Source: Pseudovibrio ascidiaceicola
Lineage (GTDB): Bacteria; Pseudomonadota; Alphaproteobacteria; Rhizobiales; Stappiaceae
Assembly (NCBI RefSeq): GCF_900114245.1
Contig: NZ_FOSK01000001.1
Location: 558,001-622,000, forward strand
Direction of reading: 5' to 3'
Length of the DNA stretch: 64,000 bases
The notes under the pieces were generated by a model, which did not search any database, was not told the origin of the DNA, and saw nothing but the letters and a program-made list of their open reading frames with translations. This document shows positions 8,943-17,496 of this stretch, piece after piece. Each line of letters opens with the position of its first letter. Within the stretch, counting starts at the first letter, position 1. The position numbers and the translations under genes were made by a program.

Positions 8943-10525
8943 AGGCTGCCATAACACGTAAAAAGTGGCGCCCGACCCTAAGCATGGTTGTTGTTGCCGT
9001 GTTGCTGAGCGTGCTCCTGCTGCCATTCGCAATCATTCTGTTCTTTCGCATCTTCGAGCATCAGATTTTCCAGCAAACGGAAAATGCGCTGATTGCCCAA
9101 AGTGCTGTCCTGTCTGCCGTCATGTCTCGTATGGTGGCCGAGCAAGAGGAGGTAGAACTCGGTGAGTTTGCTGAGGTTGAACCGGCCATCTCCATTGAAA
9201 ATGGCCCCTACAAACCTATTGCACCCCGTAACTATCTGTTTTCTGCAAAAACATACCCACGTCGTGCAAGAGCGCGTCCTGCTGCCAATCCATCAAGCGA
9301 AATTATGCAAGAGATCGGGAGCCGCCTGTCTCCGTTGCTGGTTGAAACTCAAAAGGTCACTCTGGCTGGTTTCCGGGTATTAGACCACAAAGGAAATGTT
9401 ATCGCTGGGCGCAGTGAACTGGGGCTCTCACTGAACCATATTGAAGAAGTCCGCGCTGCCCTTTCAGGTGAATACAAAAGCGTATTGCGAGAACGAATTT
9501 CAGACGAACCGGCTCCGGCGTTCTCATCCTTAAGCCGTGGAACCGCAACGCGTATTTTCTCCGCAATGCCAGTCATGTTGCAGAACAAGGTTGTCGGCGT
9601 GATTTACGCGTCCAGAACCCCAAGCAACACCATGCGCCAGCTCTTCAAGCAATGGGAAATTGTTGCCATAGCAAGCGCGTTCACATTGCTGGTGACAGCG
9701 CTGATTGGCTTTGTGTTCCTGCGGGTGATTACAAAACCAATCCACGACCTCATAGAACGCACACAGCGGATCAGTACAGGTGATGCAAATGCAATCGCAC
9801 CGCTCAAGCACAACGGTACACGTGAGTTTGCCTCGCTAGCCGATAGCTTCCTGTCCATGGCACGCAAGATATCCGAGAGGGCAGACTACATCTCCACGTT
9901 TGCCTCACACGCAGCACATGAACTGAAATCTCCGATCACGGCAACCAAGGGCGCAGTAGAGCTGCTCTTGGAGTCTGGAGAGGACATGTCAAAGGAACAG
10001 CGAGACCGCTTCCTGAACAACATCCTCAAGGATTCTGACAGGGTGACAGCTCTGCTGGATCGCTTGCGTCATCTGGCGCGTGCAGATAACCCGAAATCAA
10101 CGGGTCAGTTGGATCTGGAAAACCTGCTCAACCACCTGCAAAATCAATATGCTAGCCTTGAAGTAAAACGTGAGAGCCAGTCTTCGGTCCAATTGCCAAT
10201 CACGGTTGAAAATGCAGAAATCATCTTCTTCAACCTGGTGGAAAATGCGATCAACCACGGCGCGACGAAAGTTACTATCCAAATCGAAGAAACGCCGACA
10301 TCCCTGCGATTCTACATTTGCGACAATGGAAGCGGGATTTCTGAGGGGAATGCAGGGAAAATTTTTGACCTGTTCTTCACAACCCGCCGCTCAGAAGGCG
10401 GTACCGGGATGGGCCTCGGCATCGTACAATCCATGGTGAAATCCCACTACGGTTCTCTCACATTTTTATCGGACCGTGTAGAAACAACCTTCCTTGTTGA
10501 GTTGCCTAAAGCGTCTTCTGTTTGA
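8939..10525 (+). CDS. Sensor histidine kinase, partner of the adjacent regulator
   Basis: A 528-residue membrane kinase. TM1 is about residues 17-38 and a periplasmic sensor region runs to about 240, with a stretch FRVLDHKGNVIAGRSELG like a Cache/PAS strand. TM2 is about 243-262, followed by HAMP. The phospho-acceptor His is about 327 in SHAAHELKSPIT. The ATPase domain has the N-box NLVENAINHG, G1 DNGSG and G2 GGTGMGLGI. It overlaps the regulator by 4 nt. The signal is unknown. Confidence 0.92.
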   Translation: MKAAITRKKWRPTLSMVVVAVLLSVLLLPFAIILFFRIFEHQIFQQTENALIAQSAVLSAVMSRMVAEQEEVELGEFAEVEPAISIENGPYKPIAPRNYLFSAKTYPRRARARPAANPSSEIMQEIGSRLSPLLVETQKVTLAGFRVLDHKGNVIAGRSELGLSLNHIEEVRAALSGEYKSVLRERISDEPAPAFSSLSRGTATRIFSAMPVMLQNKVVGVIYASRTPSNTMRQLFKQWEIVAIASAFTLLVTALIGFVFLRVITKPIHDLIERTQRISTGDANAIAPLKHNGTREFASLADSFLSMARKISERADYISTFASHAAHELKSPITATKGAVELLLESGEDMSKEQRDRFLNNILKDSDRVTALLDRLRHLARADNPKSTGQLDLENLLNHLQNQYASLEVKRESQSSVQLPITVENAEIIFFNLVENAINHGATKVTIQIEETPTSLRFYICDNGSGISEGNAGKIFDLFFTTRRSEGGTGMGLGIVQSMVKSHYGSLTFLSDRVETTFLVELPKASSV

Positions 10526-10605
10526 TTGGATTTAGTCAAACAATAAGAGTTTGTCCCAACAAAGATGTCAGAGCGTGATGCGTGAACGCAAATAAACACA
10601 GGGTG
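10523..10605. repeat. Degenerate dispersed repeat, copy 1
   Basis: Shares a pattern with 12327-12400 and 13238-13315: GATTGGATTnAnTCAAACnATAAGA, then a short spacer, CAAAGATnT-AGAGCG, and nGATGCGTGAA. The AGAGCG-ATGCGTGAA end resembles repeats common in Rhizobiales genomes. Copies are divergent and the boundaries are approximate. Confidence 0.5.
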
Positions 10606-11028
10606 CTCTAAAGCCCTGCTGTACGACGGATAATCCCGAATCTGTGTCCAGCTTCCACTGCTTCGCGGTGAGCGCCTAGCCCAAAAAAAAATCTCGCGCT
10701 GTTCTTTATAGGACAGCTTGTTTCATGGATCCGCGCAACACTCAATCTATAGCAGCCGCACAAACAAGGCTGCCACGCCGAATACGGTATTGCAGCACTG
10801 CATTCGGTTGAAAAAAAGGTGAGCGTCACCACTTCGGTCAGACAGCATATCCACCGAGTGGACAAACCTCCCGAGGTCCTTGAAGTTGCCTCAACACAAC
10901 ACTTCAAGGACATCTGGCCGACCTACGGAAACTGCCAAATTCGTGGGTCGGCTCCCCCTGAAAACGGAAGTAAACTGTAAGAATGCGCTCCCGCAAACGA
11001 GCATCTACGGGAGCACATACGATGAGTG
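10606..11028. other. Non-coding region with three consecutive inverted repeats
   Basis: No believable gene. Three strong inverted repeats lie downstream of rsgA: GTCCTTGAAGT/ACTTCAAGGAC (10876-10886 and 10901-10911, 11 bp perfect), GCCGAC/GTCGGC (about 10918-10953) and GCTCCCG/CGGGAGC (10987-10993 and 11008-11014). None is followed by a T-run on either strand, so they are not simple intrinsic terminators. Confidence 0.6.
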
Positions 11029-12069
11029 TCAGGCGTCGCCTTTCATATGCCGGCTCCCGCTTTGCACGCGTTTGACCATTTTCGAGAAATTCTTTGATCG
11101 GGACCGGGACTGAGCAACAGTCTCACTGTTGTATTGCTCTTCCCGCACCAGCTTCTGCCAGCGTTTCAATCGTGCTGCATCCAGCTCACCCGCCTCAATC
11201 GCGGTTTGGATGGCACAACCCGGCTCTGCTTCATGGCTGCAATCACCAAACCGGCATTCTTCAGCAAGATCAACAAGATCCTGAAACACAGCCGAAACAC
11301 CTTCAGAAACCTCATAGAGCCTCAAAGCACGCATGCCCGGGGTGTCCATAAGCCAACGTCCTTCACCAATGGGGTAAAGGCATCGTGCCGTCGTTGTGTG
11401 CCGACCCTTGGCATCATCTTCACGAATGCCAGAGGTTTTGGCCGAAGAACCGCTCAAACTGTTGAGAATGGTCGACTTACCAACACCAGAAGACCCAACC
11501 AAAGCAGCTGTTTGCCCGGCTTTCCACCAGTCAAAGAGCGGCGTGATTTGAGAGGGATCACGGGTATCCAGCGCGACGACGGGCAATAAAGGGTCAATCT
11601 TCTGCACCTGGACTTCGAAGTCCCGCGTGTCTTCCACTAAATCGGCTTTGGTCAACAATACAACAGGTTGAATACCCGCTTGCTGGGCAACGGCCAGATA
11701 CCGCTCAAGGCGTGCAATGTTGAAGTCTTTGTTGCAGGAGGTGGTAATGAACAGCACATCCAGATTAGCCGCAATCAGCTGCGTCCGTGCGTCTTCGCCT
11801 GCTGCCCGTCGTTCCACGACAGTGAGGCGATCAAGAACACGTGTAACCTGAAACTGAGAATCATAGATGACCCAGTCACCAACTGCATAAGAGCCGGTAG
11901 ACCCATGGCCTGGGACGCTCAAAGAAAACTCTCCCTCGCTGCTGATGGCGACCATCTGGTTTCTATGAACCTGAGTAACGCGCGCAACAGAAAGGGTTTG
12001 CAGCTCGTCATCGCGAAGCTGCATCATAAAATGAGCGGACCAACCCAGCTCAATCAATTTATGGGACAT
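11029..12069 (-). CDS. rsgA: Ribosome small-subunit-dependent GTPase A
   Basis: A circularly permuted GTPase that helps mature the 30S subunit. In the 346-residue product an N-terminal OB-fold (about 20-95) is followed by a GTPase domain in permuted order: G4 LTKADL, then G1 ALVGSSGVGKSTILNSL, then G3 MDTPGMR. A C-terminal zinc knuckle follows (CRFGDCSHEAEPGC). The Arg/Lys/Ser-rich tail (SRSRSKNFSKMVKR) suits rRNA contact. Start ATG at 12069. Its upstream leader and downstream region both contain strong hairpins. Confidence 0.95.
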   Translation of the reverse strand: MSHKLIELGWSAHFMMQLRDDELQTLSVARVTQVHRNQMVAISSEGEFSLSVPGHGSTGSYAVGDWVIYDSQFQVTRVLDRLTVVERRAAGEDARTQLIAANLDVLFITTSCNKDFNIARLERYLAVAQQAGIQPVVLLTKADLVEDTRDFEVQVQKIDPLLPVVALDTRDPSQITPLFDWWKAGQTAALVGSSGVGKSTILNSLSGSSAKTSGIREDDAKGRHTTTARCLYPIGEGRWLMDTPGMRALRLYEVSEGVSAVFQDLVDLAEECRFGDCSHEAEPGCAIQTAIEAGELDAARLKRWQKLVREEQYNSETVAQSRSRSKNFSKMVKRVQSGSRHMKGDA

Positions 12070-12089
12070 TTATCTGCCTGAAATAGAAC

Positions 12090-12185
12090 AGCACCAAGGG
12101 GTCCCCGTAGCCATCGCATACGGACCCCAAAGTGGGTCAGGCAGGTAAGGCGTGTTGCCTATTTAAACGAACCTGCCTGAGGCAC
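12090..12185 (-). promoter_or_regulatory. Two hairpins in the rsgA 5' leader
   Basis: On the minus strand, CAGGCAGGT/ACCTGCCTG (12138-12146 with 12171-12179, 9 bp perfect, with a smaller nested AAGGC/GCCTT-like stem) precedes GGGGTCCGTA/TACGGGGACCCC (about 12098-12128). The second ends about 30 nt before the rsgA start. They may form an attenuator or stable leader. The rest of 12070-12387 shows no gene. Confidence 0.45.
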
Positions 12186-12326
12186 CTTTATTACAATCAT
12201 CAAACACCTCCTTTGGTTACGTTTCGGGCATCACACTCTTGTGCAACATCATTGAGCTTATAGAGCTGCCGGGTGTTTGGCAAGCAGGATTCCCATGCGG
12301 CATAATGGCTGAAGTACCTTGTGTCT

Positions 12327-12400
12327 GATTGGCTTCAATCAAACCATAAGAATTCGCTCCACTAAAGATTTTGGAGGGCGATGTGCTCTATGAATTCGAC
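12327..12400. repeat. Degenerate dispersed repeat, copy 2
   Basis: CTGATTGGCTTCAATCAAAC followed by CATAAGAATT, CTCCACTAAAGATTTT and GGAGGGCGATG parallels copy 1 element by element. It runs just past the stop of the methyltransferase gene (12388). Confidence 0.45.
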
Positions 12401-13188
12401 TTGGCTTCAAGTGCCAGATGGATCATTTTCGCCACATCCAGCACGTCATCATTCAGCGCTTGCTCAACCACGCTGATGTCCACCGTCATGTCATGGAGCT
12501 CGCCAAAATCGTCTGTAAACGGACTGTTCTTGTATGTGTGGCTGACGACAAAGGCACACGGGGAGCTGACCTTCAGCTCACACGCCTTCTTTTTCTTCTT
12601 CAAGCTGATAAAGAAGCCATGCCCCCAGTCATTGGTAAAGGGAAACACGATTTGCCCCCGCAGCTTGGTGTTGCGATAAAGCTGGGCTGGGATTGTTGTT
12701 GTACCATAGCAAAGGTAGACCCGATCTAACGGCGCGCCTCTGTAGTCTGCATGAACGTTCGCAATGGATGCCAGATTCTCACGACACGCGTCATACAGTT
12801 TGTCATGCGGCTCATCGAAATAGACAGACCCCTCTGCACCAACCACATGAGCAATGATGGCAGTGAAATAACCAAGACCAGAGCCTGATTCAAAAACTGC
12901 CATACCCGGTTTGAGATCTGACCAGTTGAAGATCTGCGCCCATAAAGACGGCTGACCAGTATTGATATTGGCCTCGTGCACAAGCTCTACCAGCATGTCC
13001 TGATAAAGGTCCTCAGGATCCTCCAGAACCGCCCTGCGGCCATATCCCTGCGTTGTGATGGCTACACGCCAGGGAGGAGGGAAAAGGAAATTCTCTTTGC
13101 GAACAGTGGCAAACGCATCCATCAGCAATGCCCGGTTCCCACCGCGCAAATTGTAACAAACTTCTTGTGCGTATGCGTTTTCAGACAT
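12388..13188 (-). CDS. PCMT-like SAM-dependent methyltransferase
   Basis: A 266-residue soluble protein resembling the protein-L-isoaspartate methyltransferase superfamily. FLFPPPWRV and DPEDLYQDMLVEL near the N-terminus, NTGQPSLWA, and the SAM-binding motif I variant MAVFESGSGLGYFTAIIA are visible. In true PCMT the motif is usually VLEIGTGSGY, so this is a divergent branch and repair of isoaspartate is not assured. A run of five lysines (LKKKKKACEL) follows strand 6. Start ATG at 13188; monocistronic. Confidence 0.75.
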   Translation of the reverse strand: MSENAYAQEVCYNLRGGNRALLMDAFATVRKENFLFPPPWRVAITTQGYGRRAVLEDPEDLYQDMLVELVHEANINTGQPSLWAQIFNWSDLKPGMAVFESGSGLGYFTAIIAHVVGAEGSVYFDEPHDKLYDACRENLASIANVHADYRGAPLDRVYLCYGTTTIPAQLYRNTKLRGQIVFPFTNDWGHGFFISLKKKKKACELKVSSPCAFVVSHTYKNSPFTDDFGELHDMTVDISVVEQALNDDVLDVAKMIHLALEAKSNS

Positions 13189-13237
13189 CGCAGAAAAACC
13201 GCCGCCTCAAGAGAAGAGATAAAGCATGACCCATGTG

Positions 13238-13315
13238 ACCGGATTCAATCAAATCGCATCAGTCTACTCAAATCAAATGTTAGAGCGCAGCACGTGAATG
13301 CCACAAACTCCAGCA
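13238..13315. repeat. Degenerate dispersed repeat, copy 3
   Basis: GGATTCAATCAAATCG, then CTCAAATCAAATGTTAGAGCGC and CACGTGAATGCC follow the same order as copies 1 and 2. It lies in the promoter-side gap of the methyltransferase gene. Confidence 0.5.
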
Positions 13316-13370
13316 CAGACTAGCTTTTCTCAAGAGCAATTGAAGACCAGTTGAAATAAGGGGCCAAACT

Positions 13371-13883
13371 TTAACGGAGCCCTATTGCGCGGAGCTGGCT
13401 GCGGATTGATGTGCGTTTCTCGGAAGGAGGAGCCAGCCAGATCATAAGAAAGGCATAAAGTGCAAAAGGTAAATAGGCCGCCTTGGTAAGCCAAGGATAA
13501 GCTGCAACCAACAATCTGAGCTTGTCTGGTGAGACCAGATAAATGATCAGCATCCAATATAAAACGACAACAACCCAGGTGCAGAGATACCGGGTTAGGA
13601 AGCCTAAAATATTAAGGCGTCTCGGCCATAAAACGGCAGCTAAAACAAGGTACCCGCCAAGATAGATTGAGTTGATGAACAAGCTATCTTGAGCTGTGGC
13701 ATCAACCAATTTACTTACATACGGATAAGAGGCATAGAAAACCACAAAGCTCAGATACTTGCGTATGAGACCAAAGCGCGTCAGCGGCATTGAATTCGGA
13801 TCAAAGAGCTCCTGCTCAGAATATTGACCACTATATCTCTTGTAAAAGCTGATGGCTTTGTTTTGCATAAGTGCGCCGCGCAT
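13371..13883 (-). CDS. Predicted small membrane protein, unknown function
   Basis: About 170 residues with four hydrophobic segments: KYLSFVVFYASYPYVSKLV, FINSIYLGGYLVLAAVLW, YLCTWVVVVLYWMLIIYLV and AAYLPFALYAFLMIWLA. A soluble N-terminal stretch includes FYKRYSGQYSEQELFDP. No family recognised. The start is uncertain: ATGs at 13883 and 13868 both fit, and upstream non-ATG starts extend the frame to 13931. Codon use looks ordinary for the window. Confidence 0.6.
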   Translation of the reverse strand: MRGALMQNKAISFYKRYSGQYSEQELFDPNSMPLTRFGLIRKYLSFVVFYASYPYVSKLVDATAQDSLFINSIYLGGYLVLAAVLWPRRLNILGFLTRYLCTWVVVVLYWMLIIYLVSPDKLRLLVAAYPWLTKAAYLPFALYAFLMIWLAPPSEKRTSIRSQLRAIGLR

Positions 13884-13992
13884 AAAACGATTTCTCGTTT
13901 TTTCGCATATAGATAAAGCCAACGCAACCAAGCTTCCACAGAGATCGTGCCGCAGAATCTTTCATCTTATTCTTTGCTGAAGGTGCTCGCCT

Positions 13993-14165
13993 GATCAAAC
14001 GCTCTTGCCAGCCTTAGGTGGCACATCATCGCCAAAGAGGTCAGTCACGAGAAAATCTCGCGCGGCATGATACCTCTTACAGTATTTCCAATAGAAGTTA
14101 GTGCCTTTGGTTCGGATATCAGGCTCGTGCAACCGACAGAATGCTCCGTATTTTGCACAGCGCTA
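13993..14165 (-). pseudogene. Decayed third copy of the secreted paralogue family
   Basis: On the minus strand a frame encodes DFLVTDLFGDDVPPKAGKSV then a stop. It matches DFLVIDVFGGDVPPEAGKSVD of the intact gene ending at 14655, and the DNA is also alike (about 70 bp, from TGATCAA-CGCTCTTGCCAG on the plus strand). One extra A near 13997-13999 shifts the frame and makes the stop, and about 13 nt are missing near 14070. The frame has no ATG and no signal peptide. I read it as a remnant with at least two indels. Confidence 0.7.
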
Positions 14166-14187
14166 ACTCAGGTACAATCTGAAGCTT

Positions 14188-14613
14188 TTAGCTAGGCATT
14201 TCATAGCTGTATGAAGCGCAGAAATTGGACTGGCTCTCCATGCCTTCTACCGTCATAGGCGGCATGTCTCCGTCAAAAACATCGATTGCCAGCATATTTT
14301 TGCTTGGGTAGCTGAGAACGAGGTAGCCATCTGTCGTGTCGGGCAAACAGAGATTGTTGTCACGGATCAGCATGAGCATATCAGCGCCCGTAAAGCGGTA
14401 GAGATTGGGAACGTCGCTGGTTACAGGCTTAATATGCAGCACACTTCCTGTCGCCATAGTGATGGAGGTCATCCCCAAGACGATATCACCGGTAATGCTT
14501 GTCGCGGTGGTGCTGGAGGCGCCCCATTTTTTATCAGGCGCCTCGCCAGCATAAGCAAGCGGAATAGACGCGAGAGACAGGCCCAGAAAGACAGCAGTAA
14601 TCTTGATTTTCAT
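14188..14613 (-). CDS. Small secreted protein, paralogue A
   Basis: A 141-residue protein with a signal peptide (MKIKITAVFLGLSLASIPLAYA-GE). The mature part has a repeating beta pattern: SITGDIVLGMTSITMATGSVLHI, NLYRFTGADMLMLI, LAIDVFDGDMPPM, and FCASYSYEMPS at the end. Two Cys (about 93 and 132) could form a disulfide. It aligns through its length with the gene at 14655-15104, 41 nt upstream on the same strand. Function unknown; periplasmic or secreted location is predicted from the signal peptide. Confidence 0.75.
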   Translation of the reverse strand: MKIKITAVFLGLSLASIPLAYAGEAPDKKWGASSTTATSITGDIVLGMTSITMATGSVLHIKPVTSDVPNLYRFTGADMLMLIRDNNLCLPDTTDGYLVLSYPSKNMLAIDVFDGDMPPMTVEGMESQSNFCASYSYEMPS

Positions 14614-14654
14614 TTGGAACTACCTTGATTGAAACAGTCAGGGCGTAGGTTGCC

Positions 14655-15104
14655 CTACGACTTGTTGTAGGTAAACGAACCGCAGAACCCGGCTTGCTGA
14701 TCAACGCTCTTGCCAGCTTCAGGCGGCACATCACCTCCAAAGACATCAATCACGAGAAAATCTGGCTGCGATCGATCGATGATCATGAAACCTTTATCGA
14801 CGTCTTTTTCGCAGAATACTTTGCCCTCTGGCAGGTCGAGTGACGTTGCACCAGTGAAGGAGAAGAGGTTGGGGGTATACCCTTCAACGCCCGTAATTGT
14901 CAGAATTCCAGATTTGCCCATCTCGATCGTCCCCGGAGCCAGAATAATGTCTCCGGTGATCTGCTCAGCAGAAAAGCTGTAGGCGTGCCAGTCTTCTGGA
15001 CCGGCAATTTCTGGCTCGTCCTGAGCAAGGGAACCAACAGGTGTCATCATGAGGGCAACAATGCCCAGAGCACCAGCGATACTTCGAAGTTTTGGATGCC
15101 GCAT
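14655..15104 (-). CDS. Small secreted protein, paralogue B
   Basis: A 149-residue protein with a signal peptide (hydrophobic IAGALGIVALMMTPVGSLAQ). Conserved blocks shared with paralogue A are ITGDIILAPGTIEMGKSGIL, NLFSFTGATSLDL, DFLVIDVFGGDVPPEAGKS and FCGSFTYNKS. Two Cys (FCEKD and FCGSF) are in equivalent positions. First gene of the A/B pair on the minus strand, with a decayed third copy beyond A. The pattern suggests recent tandem duplication. I do not recognise a named family. Confidence 0.75.
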   Translation of the reverse strand: MRHPKLRSIAGALGIVALMMTPVGSLAQDEPEIAGPEDWHAYSFSAEQITGDIILAPGTIEMGKSGILTITGVEGYTPNLFSFTGATSLDLPEGKVFCEKDVDKGFMIIDRSQPDFLVIDVFGGDVPPEAGKSVDQQAGFCGSFTYNKS

Positions 15105-15201
15105 CTTAAGTCTCTTGAGGCCTCTATCCGTTTAACGCGGAGATCCTAGGCGGCGAACATAAATATCTTACTAGATCGAAATATCGAATTGCAGGCAAAA
15201 C

Positions 15202-15232
15202 AAAAGCCACGCTGGGATCCAACGTGGCTTTG
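15202..15232 (-). terminator. Terminator after secB
   Basis: AAAGCCACG and CGTGGCTTT pair across a 10-nt loop, with AAAAC on the plus-strand left flank giving a GTTTT run on the minus strand. It lies about 37 nt past the secB stop. Confidence 0.75.
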
Positions 15233-15268
15233 TCAAAGTACCGACGGTGTGCCGGAAACTTAAAATTC

Positions 15269-15778
15269 TTAGTTTGGCTTTGCTTCGCCGTTCTCGCCTG
15301 CAGCAGGTGCCTGCTGAGCAGCAGCAGCCTGAGCGAGGTTTTGACGGTACAGAGCTGCAAAGTCGATTGGATCGAGCAGCAGTGGTGGGAAGCCGCCATT
15401 GCGTGTAGTGTCTGCAAGGATGTTGCGAGCAAACGGGAACAGCATGCGTGGGCACTCGATCAGGATGAACGGGTGCATATGCTCCTGAGGAACACCGGTG
15501 ATCTGGAATACGCCACCGTAAACGAGTTCAACAGCAAACAGAACCTGCTCAGGAGTGTTCGCTTTTGCGTTCAGAGTAATAATAACTTCGAACTGGTCTT
15601 CGCCAATTGGGTTCGCACCAACGTTTACGTTGATGTCCAGCTTAGGCTGTTCACCTGGCTGAAGAGACTTTGGAGAATTAGGGTTTTCAAAAGAAAGGTC
15701 TTTAATGTACTGAGCCAGGATGTTCATGCCTGGTGCAGCTGCTTCACCCTGTTCACCAGCAGTATTAGCTTCACTCAT
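15269..15778 (-). CDS. secB: Protein-export chaperone SecB
   Basis: Tetrameric cytoplasmic chaperone that delivers unfolded preproteins to SecA. The 169-residue product has the core [20 protein letters not shown], the strand pair [30 protein letters not shown] and the near-invariant [32 protein letters not shown]. The Ala/Gln-rich tail is typical of alphaproteobacteria. I chose the ATG at 15778 (MSEANTAG) because GGGAAAAA precedes it; a frame opening at 15805 adds nine atypical residues. It faces away from regB, as is common in Rhizobiales. Confidence 0.95.
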   Translation of the reverse strand: MSEANTAGEQGEAAAPGMNILAQYIKDLSFENPNSPKSLQPGEQPKLDINVNVGANPIGEDQFEVIITLNAKANTPEQVLFAVELVYGGVFQITGVPQEHMHPFILIECPRMLFPFARNILADTTRNGGFPPLLLDPIDFAALYRQNLAQAAAAQQAPAAGENGEAKPN

Positions 15779-16009
15779 ATCGTTTTTCCCGTGTCGCAAT
15801 AACAATCACTGGTACAACACACTGTCACTCTTAAGTGTTTGTTTGCCGTACCTGCGCAACTAGATGGTGGCTAGCATGCCCCAGAGGCGGATACAAGGCT
15901 ATGCTAACATTTCAGCGGCAAAACAAGATAGTTCTGCCACATAACCCATTGGCAAGTGGATCACCTGTGATTTATGAAGGGCCTCTGTGACATATTGGAG
16001 CAAGATTAA

Positions 16010-17365
16010 ATGTTAAGCACACCGGAAGGGCAGTCGCGACTGTTAGACCCGCAGATCAAGCTGGATACGCTTGTGCGTCTGCGCTGGTTGGCAGTAGCAG
16101 GACAAACTGTCTCTCTGCTTGTGGTGCACTATCTGCTCAACTTCCCACTGCCCATTGGTTACAGCTACGTTCTGGTGGCTGCATCCGCCTGGCTCAATGT
16201 CATCCTGAAAATCCGTTGGCCATCAAGCACGCGCATCTCCAAAAATGCAGCAGCAGCTCAGCTGGCCTATGATATCATTCAGCTCGGCGGCCTGTTCTAC
16301 CTCACCGGTGGTCTGGGCAATCCGTTCTGTTTCCTCATTCTTGCGCCTGTTGTGGTGTCTGCAACTGCGCTCTCCTCCCGCAACACCATCATTCTCGGCG
16401 CGCTGGCCGGAGCAGTCGTCACGCTGCTCACCGCGTTTCACATGCCGCTGCCATGGTATGATGGTACGCAGATCGATCTGCCACCGCTCTACCTTGTCGG
16501 CGTCTGGTTCTCGCTCATGTGCTCCATGTTCTTCATGGCCACATACTCTCTTCGGGTTGCTGAGGAAGCTCGCCAGCTCTCCAACGCGCTGGCCGCCAGT
16601 GACATGGTCTTGGCTCACCAAAAGCACCTGTCCGCGTTGGACGGCCTTGCAACGGCTGCGGCGCACGAACTCGGCACACCATTGGGCACGATCTATCTCA
16701 CAGCCAAAGAGCTCTCCACTGAGTTTGAAGAGGGCAACCCGCTGCGTGAAGATGCTGAGCTGGTTTATTCTCAAGCCGCACGCTGCCGTGAAATCCTGAA
16801 GAAGCTCACAAGCCTGTCCAGTGACGCCGATCAGGTGTTCCAGCGCATGCCAATCTCGCTACTGCTGGCAGATGTCTCAGAGCCGCACCGTGGCCTTGGC
16901 ATCGAAATTAAGATCAAGGCAGAAGGTGTTGGACCAGAGCCAGTCGGCGTCCGTGATGCTGCCATCAGCTATGGCCTCGGCAACCTGCTCGAAAATGCCG
17001 TAGACTTCGCAGAAACCACCGTTCTTTTCGAAGCGAAGTGGGATGAAAAGCACGTCGAGATTTTCATCCTGGATGACGGACCAGGCTTTGCGCCGGACGT
17101 GCTTGCCAGAATGGGCGAACCCTATGTGTCCAAGCGCTCCGCACCTGCAATCCCAGAGGACGGCGTGGAAGAATTTGATGGAGAAGTTGAGCACCAGTCA
17201 GGTGGTGGCCTGGGCCTTGGCTTCTTCATTGCCAAAACATTGCTGGAGCGTTCTGGCGGAAGAGTGAATTTTCATAATCGAAAAGATCCCGACCGCGGTG
17301 CTTTGGTTCATATTCGCTGGCTACGTGAAACTATGGATCAGGGAGCGCAAACTCCAGAAACCTGA
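16010..17365 (+). CDS. regB: Redox sensor histidine kinase RegB/ActS
   Basis: Global redox sensor that phosphorylates RegA/ActR and controls respiration, carbon and nitrogen fixation genes in alphaproteobacteria. The 451-residue product has about six N-terminal TM segments. The quinone-site motif GGLGNPF is at about 100-106 and the H-box AAAHELGTPLGTI has His about 219. The redox-active Cys of the dimerisation helix is present (ARCREI, Cys about 259). The ATPase domain has NLLENAVDFA, DDGPGF and GGGLGLGFFI. GGAG lies 9 nt before the ATG. regA follows after 131 nt. Confidence 0.93.
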   Translation: MLSTPEGQSRLLDPQIKLDTLVRLRWLAVAGQTVSLLVVHYLLNFPLPIGYSYVLVAASAWLNVILKIRWPSSTRISKNAAAAQLAYDIIQLGGLFYLTGGLGNPFCFLILAPVVVSATALSSRNTIILGALAGAVVTLLTAFHMPLPWYDGTQIDLPPLYLVGVWFSLMCSMFFMATYSLRVAEEARQLSNALAASDMVLAHQKHLSALDGLATAAAHELGTPLGTIYLTAKELSTEFEEGNPLREDAELVYSQAARCREILKKLTSLSSDADQVFQRMPISLLLADVSEPHRGLGIEIKIKAEGVGPEPVGVRDAAISYGLGNLLENAVDFAETTVLFEAKWDEKHVEIFILDDGPGFAPDVLARMGEPYVSKRSAPAIPEDGVEEFDGEVEHQSGGGLGLGFFIAKTLLERSGGRVNFHNRKDPDRGALVHIRWLRETMDQGAQTPET

Positions 17366-17496
17366 GAGTAAATCTCTACGTATCCTAGTAAAAATACTTT
17401 AGCGAAATCTGGCTATAAAAGCCCATGGGAACTTCCCTTAACTGAAAAATATACTAAAGTGTCCTGTGAATACCGTAGATTAATCGGACCTGCAAA

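Noticed and set aside
10608-10913. 101-codon minus-strand ORF in the non-coding region after the kinase
   Set aside because: Composition is Cys/Ser/Arg-rich without a domain, no SD, and it covers inverted repeats; likely chance.
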